5,027 bases of DNA from Ruminococcus sp. (GTDB lineage Bacteria > Bacillota > Clostridia > Oscillospirales > Ruminococcaceae). The DNA lies in NCBI GenBank assembly GCA_017622635.1, contig JAGAQS010000342.1, forward strand, positions 1-5,027. Direction: 5' to 3'. This document shows, piece by piece, positions 1 to 5,027 of the stretch. Each line of letters starts with the position of its first letter. The stretch's first letter is position 1. The position numbers and the translations under genes are program-made. The notes under the pieces are model-generated. The model was not told where the DNA came from and searched no databases. It saw nothing but the letters and a program-made list of their open reading frames with translations.

Positions 1-2963
1 AGTTTCAGGTACATATCATAGCCGACAGCCTCCATATGACCGTGCTGTCTGCCTCCGAGAATACTTCCTGCTCCTCTTATTTCAAGGTCACGGAGAGCAA
101 TACGAAAACCGCTTCCGAACTGTGTGAATTCTCTCATTGCATTGAGACGTTTTGACGCTGTTTCGGTCAGTACCTTATCTTTCTGATACGTGAAATAAGC
201 GTATCCCCTCCTGTTTGAACGTCCGACACGTCCCCTTAACTGATAGAGCTGTGAAAGTCCGAAACGGTCAGCGTCGTCAATAATGAGTGTGTTCACATTC
301 GGAACGTCAACGCCCGTTTCTATTATAGTGGTACATACAAGTATATCAATTTCATGTTCGACAAGTTTTTCCCATATATCAGACATTTCCTCTTCACTCA
401 TCTGACCGTGTGCATAAGCAATACGTGCGTCGGGCAGTCTTTCCTGCAAACGTGCGGTACAAGCCTGAATGGTTTCTATTCTGTTGTGAATGTAATAAAC
501 CTGACCGCTTCTTCTGAGTTCACGCACTATTGCCTGGATTATCGTACTGACATTGTATTCTATAACATAAGTCTGTACGGGGTATCTGTCCTGTGGGGGT
601 TCTTCCAGTACCGACATATCACGTATACCACTCATTGCCATGTTTAAGGTACGTGGAATAGGTGTAGCCGAAAGCATCAAAACATCAACACCGCTGAAAC
701 TCTCTTTGAATTTTTCCTTGTGTGCCACTCCGAAACGCTGTTCTTCGTCGATTATTGCAAGTCCCAAATCCTTGAAAACAACACTTTTTTGAATTATCTT
801 ATGTGTACCTATAATAAGGTCAATCCTGCCCTGTTTAAGTTTTCTGAGAATTTCTGTCTGCTGTCTTGGTGTACGGTATCTTGAAAGAAGTTCTATATTT
901 ACGGGGAACTGTTCAAAACGTCTTAAAGCCGTCTGATAGTGCTGATACGCAAGAACGGTAGTAGGTGCAAGGATTGCACACTGTTTGCCCGAAAGAATAC
1001 ACTTCATTGCCGCACGGAACGCAACTTCCGTCTTTCCGAATCCCACATCTCCGCACAACAGTCTTTCCATAGGTTTACTGCTTTCCATATCGGACTTTAT
1101 TTCCGCTATTGACTGTAACTGGTCGTCCGTCTCGATATACGGGAAACGTTCTTCAAAATCACGCTGTATTTCGTCGTCGGGAAAAAACGCAAAACCCCTG
1201 CTCTGTTCACGTTTCGCATAGAGTTCAATAAGTTCGTGTGCCATATCCTTTACGGCACGCTTTACATTTCCCCTTGTTTTCTGCCATTCACCCGACGAAA
1301 GTTTATTTAATCTCACACCGCTGTCGTCACGTGGTCCTATATATTTTGAAACCATGTCAAGCTGTGTTACGGGTATATAAAGCTTATCCGTACCTGCATA
1401 CTGAATAGTGATGTAATCTTTAGTCACACCGTCAAATTCAAGTTTGCGTATACCTATAAAACGACCTATTCCGTGACCCGAATGTACTACCAAATCACCC
1501 TCCGCAATATCGGCAAGACTGCGTATTTCTTCGGCTTTGTTTTTCTTTTTGCGTCGTTTTCTGCTGTCCATGGCACGACCCTGAGTAATGAGAACGGTTT
1601 TGTTTTCCGTATACTCAAAACCACCGCTGAAACTTCCCGACATAAGACACACACGGCTGTTTTCGGGAACTGTATCATTATTGCAGATGTCGCACTTTAT
1701 TCCCTGTTTCCTCAAATCCTCACATATAACGGGCAGTGTCTTTTCACTTCCCGCACAGAGAATAATTCTGTACTTTCTTTTTACAAATTCCTCCAAATCC
1801 TCTGTTAACTGTTTCATCTCACCGCCCCACACGGCAGTCTGAACCGCTTCAAAACTTACAAGACGACGGAAATCTATACGTTCACCGCCCTGCATGAAGT
1901 TACTGATATACAGACAGACGTATTTTTCAGCTATATTCTGTATCTGCGGAAGTTCAATAATATGACCGTCAAGCCCCCTGCAAAGCTGACCGTCCTCCAT
2001 AAGAATTTTAACGTCTTCATTGTGACGTGAAATTATACCGCCCGCACTGTCCATAACTGCGGAATAGTCACTGAATATAACAATGCCGTCTGTATAATCG
2101 AAAACGGTTGACGGTTTATCATAGACAAGAGAGTAATATTTCTGACCGTGAGGAAGTATTTCACCTGAACGGAGTCTGTGAACGTCCGCACCGAGATTCT
2201 GACGTATAAGGTCAGCACGTTTTCCCCTTGCCTTTGAAATCAGACTTTCTATTCTGTCCGCAAGTTCTTCATTATTGTAAAGTATCTCACTTGCAGGGGG
2301 AATTTCAATTTTTTCAAGCGGTTCTGTACGCCTCTGTGTATCCGTCTCAAATTCTGAAATAGTGTCTATTTCGTCGCCCCACAGTTCAACACGCACGGGT
2401 TTATCAGCCTGTACGGGAAAAATGTCAATTATAGAACCACGCACGGAAAACTGTGATGCACCCTCTACCCTTTCACAACGCTGATAACCGTTTTCGGAAA
2501 GAACCGACGAAAATTCAGCAAGATTGATTTCCTGTCCCTGACGTATTTCAATAATCGAGGACAGCAGTTTTTCAGGCGGAATAACAGGTTGCATAACAGC
2601 CTCTATTCCTGCACATATTACCTTGCTTTTTCCCCTGATAACCTTTGTAAGTGCGGACAGCCTCATATATTCGTATTCATGGTTAGCGGTGTCAACGGGT
2701 GTGAAAACAAGTTCCTTTGACGGAAAAAGCACAGCCGTTTCGTCGCCTGCCATCATGTTTATATCATCGCACAGTTTTCTTGCCTCTGCCTCCGTACCTG
2801 ATATTACTATATTTACTTTACTGTCAGAAAGTGCATATATAAGGTTTGCCCTGTGTATATGTGAAAGACCTGTCACGGAAACGGGTGATATCTTTTTGTC
2901 AATTGATTCACATATACTTCTGTAACCCGAAAGTTCCCTGAAAAGATTTTTAAAAAGTTTCAT
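1..2963 (-). CDS. mfd: Transcription-repair coupling factor Mfd (partial, C-terminus beyond left edge)
   Basis: Mfd is a cytosolic ATP-driven DNA translocase that pushes stalled RNA polymerase off template lesions and recruits UvrA for nucleotide excision repair. 987 codons are visible, reading from ATG at 2963 to the left edge with motifs throughout in one frame. In order: a UvrB-like N-terminal module with FSVRG at residues 172-176 followed by IIDIFP; a very basic linker (SRKRRKKKNK) just before the RNA-polymerase-interacting, CarD-like domain starting near residue 488 (EGDLVVHSGHGIGRF); Walker A GDVGFGKT at 638-645; DEEQRFG at 739-745; SATPIPRT at 765-772; QLRGRVGRS at 908-916; and the Mfd/RecG translocation motif (RDLEIRGAG onward) at 958-985. 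Family members are about 1150-1180 residues, so roughly the last 160-190, the UvrA-regulating D7 region, are missing. The start has GGAG 10 bases upstream. It is the second gene of an operon with pth (38-base gap) and no promoter of its own is seen. Confidence 0.98.
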   Translation of the reverse strand, partial: MKLFKNLFRELSGYRSICESIDKKISPVSVTGLSHIHRANLIYALSDSKVNIVISGTEAEARKLCDDINMMAGDETAVLFPSKELVFTPVDTANHEYEYMRLSALTKVIRGKSKVICAGIEAVMQPVIPPEKLLSSIIEIRQGQEINLAEFSSVLSENGYQRCERVEGASQFSVRGSIIDIFPVQADKPVRVELWGDEIDTISEFETDTQRRTEPLEKIEIPPASEILYNNEELADRIESLISKARGKRADLIRQNLGADVHRLRSGEILPHGQKYYSLVYDKPSTVFDYTDGIVIFSDYSAVMDSAGGIISRHNEDVKILMEDGQLCRGLDGHIIELPQIQNIAEKYVCLYISNFMQGGERIDFRRLVSFEAVQTAVWGGEMKQLTEDLEEFVKRKYRIILCAGSEKTLPVICEDLRKQGIKCDICNNDTVPENSRVCLMSGSFSGGFEYTENKTVLITQGRAMDSRKRRKKKNKAEEIRSLADIAEGDLVVHSGHGIGRFIGIRKLEFDGVTKDYITIQYAGTDKLYIPVTQLDMVSKYIGPRDDSGVRLNKLSSGEWQKTRGNVKRAVKDMAHELIELYAKREQSRGFAFFPDDEIQRDFEERFPYIETDDQLQSIAEIKSDMESSKPMERLLCGDVGFGKTEVAFRAAMKCILSGKQCAILAPTTVLAYQHYQTALRRFEQFPVNIELLSRYRTPRQQTEILRKLKQGRIDLIIGTHKIIQKSVVFKDLGLAIIDEEQRFGVAHKEKFKESFSGVDVLMLSATPIPRTLNMAMSGIRDMSVLEEPPQDRYPVQTYVIEYNVSTIIQAIVRELRRSGQVYYIHNRIETIQACTARLQERLPDARIAYAHGQMSEEEMSDIWEKLVEHEIDILVCTTIIETGVDVPNVNTLIIDDADRFGLSQLYQLRGRVGRSNRRGYAYFTYQKDKVLTETASKRLNAMREFTQFGSGFRIALRDLEIRGAGSILGGRQHGHMEAVGYDMYLK

Positions 2964-3001
2964 TGTTTTATATCTCCATTCTATGTCTGAAAAAAAGGCT
3001 T

Positions 3002-3625
3002 TTAATTATATTTATTCATTGCCACGTCGGTTTTTCCCTGAACCATAAGTTTTATGCTCTCACAGGCGTTTTCTGCGGAAACTTTCATTTTTTCCGTATC
3101 TTCCTTACTGAATTTTCCGAGTACCCATTTTGCAAGGTCATAATCGGGGTGCGGTTTTTTTCCGACACCGATTTTTATACGCTGAAAATCGTCTCTGCCC
3201 GTAAGGTCTATGATACTACGCAAACCGTTGTGACCACCGTGACTGCCTTTTCTTCTTATACGGATTTTACCGCAGTCAAGTGAAATATCGTCACATACGA
3301 CTATAAGTTTTGTAACATCAATTTTATAAAATTCAAGTGCCTGTACTACAGATTCTCCGCTGTTATTCATGTAAGTTGTGGGTTTAAGAAGCAGACAGTT
3401 TGCACCGTTTATATTGACATCTGCTGTCTTTCCCTTGAAACGAAGTCGGTTTATTTCAGTATTATACTGTGAGGCGAACAGGTCGAGAACGTTAAAGCCT
3501 GCATTATGACGTGTATTGTCGTACTGCATACCGGGGTTGCCCAGACCTGCTATGACGTATTCGGGTTTACCCGACTGCACTGTTGTATTCTGAGAAATTC
3601 TGTCAAAAACATCAAAAATACTCAT
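3002..3625 (-). CDS. pth: Peptidyl-tRNA hydrolase (Pth family)
   Basis: Pth cleaves the ester bond of peptidyl-tRNA that drops off ribosomes, recycling tRNA in the cytosol, and is normally essential. The 207-residue product has the whole family signature: GLGNPG at residues 27-32, TRHNAGF at 38-44, KPTTYMNNSG at 81-90 and GSHGGHNGL at 127-135. By alignment from memory with the E. coli enzyme (N10, H20, N68, D93, N114), the active-site residues are N30, H40 (catalytic base), N87, D112 and N133, all present. The protein carries about 20 extra residues before the GLGNPG strand compared with E. coli. The ATG at 3625 is preferred because AAGGAG (3635-3640) sits 9 bases before it, and no Met occurs between residue 1 and the core. 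It is the first gene of the pth-mfd operon, transcribed from an extended -10 promoter at 3679-3707. In Bacillus a small gene (fin) separates the equivalents; here nothing does. Confidence 0.97.
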   Translation of the reverse strand: MSIFDVFDRISQNTTVQSGKPEYVIAGLGNPGMQYDNTRHNAGFNVLDLFASQYNTEINRLRFKGKTADVNINGANCLLLKPTTYMNNSGESVVQALEFYKIDVTKLIVVCDDISLDCGKIRIRRKGSHGGHNGLRSIIDLTGRDDFQRIKIGVGKKPHPDYDLAKWVLGKFSKEDTEKMKVSAENACESIKLMVQGKTDVAMNKYN

Positions 3626-3678
3626 TTGTTTTTTCTCCTTGTATAAAGTTTTATATAAAAATATGTTCTTACATCTGA

Positions 3679-3707
3679 ATTATAACATTTTTTTCTGACA
3701 ATTTCAA
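3679..3707 (-). promoter_or_regulatory. Promoter of the pth-mfd operon
   Basis: Read on the minus strand, TTGAAA (3702-3707) and a perfect TATAAT (3679-3684) are separated by exactly 17 bases. TG lies one base before the -10 box, giving an extended -10 element. This matches a vegetative sigma-A promoter. Transcription would begin near 3672, leaving a leader of about 47 bases before the pth ATG. The leader contains the 12-base AT palindrome TTTTATATAAAA at 3649-3660, which is probably just low-complexity sequence. Confidence 0.85.
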
Positions 3708-3736
3708 CTGTAAAATAAATATGCATATTTTGTCAG
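3695..3736. repeat. Inverted repeat CTGACAA / TTGTCAG overlapping the pth promoter
   Basis: CTGACAA at 3695-3701 and its exact reverse complement TTGTCAG at 3730-3736 flank 28 bases that contain the pth -35 box. The left arm lies within the pth promoter spacer. The arms are 7 bases and do not extend. This could be a pair of half-sites for a regulator, but chance is quite possible in an AT-rich 242-base region. Confidence 0.3.
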
Positions 3737-3738
3737 GA

Positions 3739-3748
3739 TTCGTACGAA
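3739..3748. repeat. 10-base palindrome TTCGTACGAA in the divergent intergenic region
   Basis: A perfect palindrome lies 31 bases upstream of the pth -35 box and 45 bases upstream of the -35 box of the secreted-protein gene. It contains CGTACG in an otherwise AT-rich stretch, which makes it stand out. An operator for a dimeric regulator is conceivable. No known regulator consensus is matched with confidence. Confidence 0.3.
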
Positions 3749-3793
3749 ATACAGAAAATACAAAGATTAACAGCCAAATTGATTATAATATAC

Positions 3794-3822
3794 TTGACAA
3801 AATACCCAAAGAGTGATATACT
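3794..3822 (+). promoter_or_regulatory. Strong promoter of the secreted-protein gene
   Basis: A consensus TTGACA (3794-3799), a 17-base spacer and TATACT (3817-3822) with TG at 3814-3815 make an extended -10, near-ideal vegetative promoter. Transcription would start near 3829, giving a leader of about 39 bases. With AAGGAG (3853-3858) 9 bases before the ATG, strong constitutive expression is expected unless a repressor acts. Confidence 0.9.
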
Positions 3823-3867
3823 GAATTTTGTTATAAAACCGTAACCAATAACAAGGAGTTTAAAAAA

Positions 3868-4587
3868 ATGAATATAAAAAAATTTATTGCGTCTGCTTTT
3901 TCAATTGCAGTATCAGCAACGGCTTTTATGGTCATGTCGGTTTCGGCATATGCGGCAGATATAAATATTCCATATACACAGTCAGAAGGTTCTCTCACAA
4001 TAAGTGACGACACAAGGGCAGTAAGAGTAAATATCTGCAATACGTGGAGCGGAAACAGTATTGAAGATATAAGCACGGATACGGCAGTAAGTGAAAAAAT
4101 CGTTGTGAATTTCACTGTTGACGGTCTCAGTGAGGACAACGGTGAAGATTTATATGCCTATCTGATAGGCAGTGCAGGTGACAACAGTGCATGGTCTGCC
4201 GACGAAAGCGGTAACAAAACAGTTGCCATAAACGGCGACGGTGACTATACCGCCACATGGACTCTCAGCGAAGATTCCGATACAATCGAAAATCTTATAC
4301 TACAGTCAAATATAACAATTGATGCCGAAAAAACTCTCAAAGAAAGCGGTATAACAATTACTGTCAATTCCGTTTCAACCGTAGGTGAAATTGATACAAA
4401 CACCACTACAACAACCACTACAGAACCTACTACCACTACTACAACATCATCAACCACAACAACCACTGCATCAGCAGTCATTGCACAGACTCCTGCCCCT
4501 ACAGGTGACAACGGTGTCGGTGCTGTACTTACCGTGGCAACGCTTGCAGGCGTTTCAATGATTCTTTCAAAAAAGAAAAATAACTGA
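3868..4587 (+). CDS. Exported, probably cell-surface-anchored protein of unknown function
   Basis: This 239-residue protein is not one I can name. Residues 1-29 form a signal peptide: a short basic start (NIKK), a hydrophobic core, and AYA before the likely cut at 29/30. The acidic mature domain (about 31-175) alternates short polar, strand-like segments. Examples are VRVNICNTW (52-60), KIVVNFTVDGL (77-87), LYAYLIGSAG (95-104) and NGDGDYTATWTL (122-133). It looks like a beta-sandwich of the sort found in ruminococcal carbohydrate-active proteins, but that is inference. Residues 177-200 are a Thr linker (19 of 24 Thr). The end has PTGD (211-214), a hydrophobic segment (about 217-233) and KKKNN, the layout of a wall-sorting or membrane-anchor tail. 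However, no canonical LPxTG is present, because the expected Pro position holds Ala (PAPTG). The gene has its own strong promoter, a good ribosome binding site and a terminator 32 bases downstream. There is one Cys (C57). Confidence 0.85.
   Translation: MNIKKFIASAFSIAVSATAFMVMSVSAYAADINIPYTQSEGSLTISDDTRAVRVNICNTWSGNSIEDISTDTAVSEKIVVNFTVDGLSEDNGEDLYAYLIGSAGDNSAWSADESGNKTVAINGDGDYTATWTLSEDSDTIENLILQSNITIDAEKTLKESGITITVNSVSTVGEIDTNTTTTTTTEPTTTTTTSSTTTTTASAVIAQTPAPTGDNGVGAVLTVATLAGVSMILSKKKNN
4396..4467 (+). repeat. Degenerate ACN trinucleotide repeat encoding a Thr linker
   Basis: Twenty-four codons, 19 of them Thr (mostly ACA, ACT and ACC), are interrupted by N, EP and SS. The tract separates the folded domain from the C-terminal anchor of the exported protein. 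Such linkers are typical extended and often O-glycosylated spacers. Because the unit is three bases, copy-number change would alter linker length without shifting the frame. The opposite strand shows a long Val-rich open frame here, which is an artefact of the repeat. Confidence 0.9.
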
Positions 4588-4619
4588 CGGCAACAGTTTA
4601 TTAACATTGCTTTTCCAAT

Positions 4620-4644
4620 GCCCTCTGTTTTCAGGGGGCTTTTT
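4620..4644 (+). terminator. Intrinsic (Rho-independent) terminator
   Basis: GCCCTCTG (4620-4627) pairs with CAGGGGGC (4632-4639) around a TTTT loop, with one G-T wobble. TTTTT follows directly (4640-4644) and then GG. The position 32 bases after the exported-protein stop codon fits transcript termination. The T-tract is short, so some read-through into the gene at 4670 is plausible. Confidence 0.85.
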
Positions 4645-4654
4645 GGACAAAAAG
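4639..4654 (+). repeat. Short inverted repeat overlapping the terminator T-tract
   Basis: CTTTTTG (4639-4645) and CAAAAAG (4648-4654) are perfect reverse complements separated by GA. The left arm uses the last stem base and the T-tract of the terminator. The right arm runs up to the ribosome binding site of the next gene. With a 2-base gap the inner pair cannot form in RNA, so any hairpin would be weaker than the repeat suggests. Confidence 0.4.
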
Positions 4655-4669
4655 AGGAAAAATCAAAAT

Positions 4670-5027
4670 ATGAAAAAATTTAATTGCAAAAATTTACTTA
4701 TACTCTTGTTTTTGTTCAATGCTTCATGCACGTCAGAAGTAGGACAACTTTCAATAAATATCCCTGTGGAATCCTCAGACCCGAATGCAGTCACTTTTGA
4801 TGACGGGGACTTTTCTTTTGCCTCCGTCATAAATGATGACAATGAATCAGCCTGCGGTGAACTTTCCGTAACTGAAGTTATGGGCAACAGAATGCTTAAA
4901 TTCACCGACGACATGACAGTATCACTTGACGGCAAAGTCCAGAAAATAAGCATAAATGCCGTTAAACTCATAGGTACTGAAAATCTGCCGAAAGTGAGAA
5001 GCATTGAATTTGACGTTTATGCAGATG
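4670..5027 (+). CDS. Exported protein of unknown function, N-terminal part (runs off right edge)
   Basis: 119 codons are visible from ATG at 4670 with no stop before the edge. AGAGGA (4653-4658) lies 11 bases upstream, a moderate ribosome binding site. Residues 1-20 are a signal: KK near the start, a Leu/Phe-rich core (9-16), then NASC with Cys at 20. This resembles a lipoprotein lipobox, but Asn replaces the usual Leu/Val/Ile at -3, so lipidation is uncertain. The rest is acidic and strand-like: INIP (29-32), then TFDDGDFSFAS (42-52), a segment rich in D/E/N, and VRSIEFDVYAD at the edge. The FDDGDFSFA stretch followed by short strands recalls domains of ruminococcal secreted proteins, but this is a memory-based impression and not an identification. 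No convincing promoter lies in the 82-base gap after the upstream gene, so read-through past the terminator or an unseen promoter must express it. Confidence 0.75.
   Translation, partial: MKKFNCKNLLILLFLFNASCTSEVGQLSINIPVESSDPNAVTFDDGDFSFASVINDDNESACGELSVTEVMGNRMLKFTDDMTVSLDGKVQKISINAVKLIGTENLPKVRSIEFDVYAD

Noticed and set aside
354..1221. Plus-strand open frames opposite mfd
   Set aside because: They carry no recognisable motifs and lie inside the conserved helicase region of mfd, whose motifs are continuous on the minus strand.
1..2963. Possible disrupted mfd, since no complete reading frame is contained in the window
   Set aside because: Start codon, Walker A, DEEQ, SAT, QLRGRVGRS and translocation motifs all fall in the same frame. 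The gene is only cut by the window edge.
3649..3660. TTTTATATAAAA palindrome in the pth leader as a regulatory hairpin
   Set aside because: It is pure A/T, would fold very weakly with no loop, and such palindromes are common by chance in AT-rich leaders.
3782..3789. ATTATAAT as an additional -10 box on either strand
   Set aside because: No acceptable -35 box lies about 17 bases away on either strand, and it sits directly upstream of the much better TTGACA/TATACT promoter.
3626..3867. Small RNA gene, riboswitch or CRISPR in the only long gene-free stretch
   Set aside because: The region is filled by two promoters, short leaders and small palindromes. I see no direct repeats, no GC-rich structured segment and no terminator.
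4245..4607. Minus-strand open frame rich in Val opposite the Thr linker
   Set aside because: It is the antisense reading of the ACN repeat (GTN codons). It has no ribosome binding site and lies opposite a well-supported gene.

Overview
The window looks like a piece of a low-to-moderate-GC Firmicutes genome, most likely a Ruminococcus-type clostridium (Oscillospiraceae). This is inferred from the pth-mfd gene pair, AAGGAG ribosome binding sites, the short Pth N-terminal extension, and acidic secreted proteins with a Thr-rich linker and a TGD-type C-terminal anchor. No species can be named from the sequence alone.

Left part (1-3625, minus strand): a housekeeping operon of peptidyl-tRNA hydrolase (pth) followed 38 bases later by the transcription-repair coupling factor (mfd). 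mfd runs off the left edge after 987 codons. Every helicase motif I checked lies in one frame, so the cut is the window edge and not a broken gene. Pth recycles peptidyl-tRNA released from stalled ribosomes and Mfd clears stalled RNA polymerase. Both serve stalled gene-expression machinery, but their pairing is a conserved neighbourhood rather than a shared pathway.

Middle (3626-3867): a divergent, AT-rich intergenic region with two near-consensus sigma-A-type promoters back to back. Each has a 17-base spacer and an extended -10 TGn. One drives pth-mfd leftward, the other a secreted-protein gene rightward. Two small inverted repeats lie between them.

Right part (3868-5027, plus strand): a 239-residue exported protein with a signal peptide, a probable beta-rich domain of unknown function, a Thr linker, a hydrophobic segment and a Lys tail. 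A clear intrinsic terminator follows. A second exported-protein gene starts at 4670 and is cut by the right edge. The two may form a small surface-protein cluster, with the terminator possibly allowing partial read-through. Nothing here is a convincing new defence, mobile or RNA system. The least explained part is the pair of exported proteins and the terminator/ribosome-binding-site junction between them.
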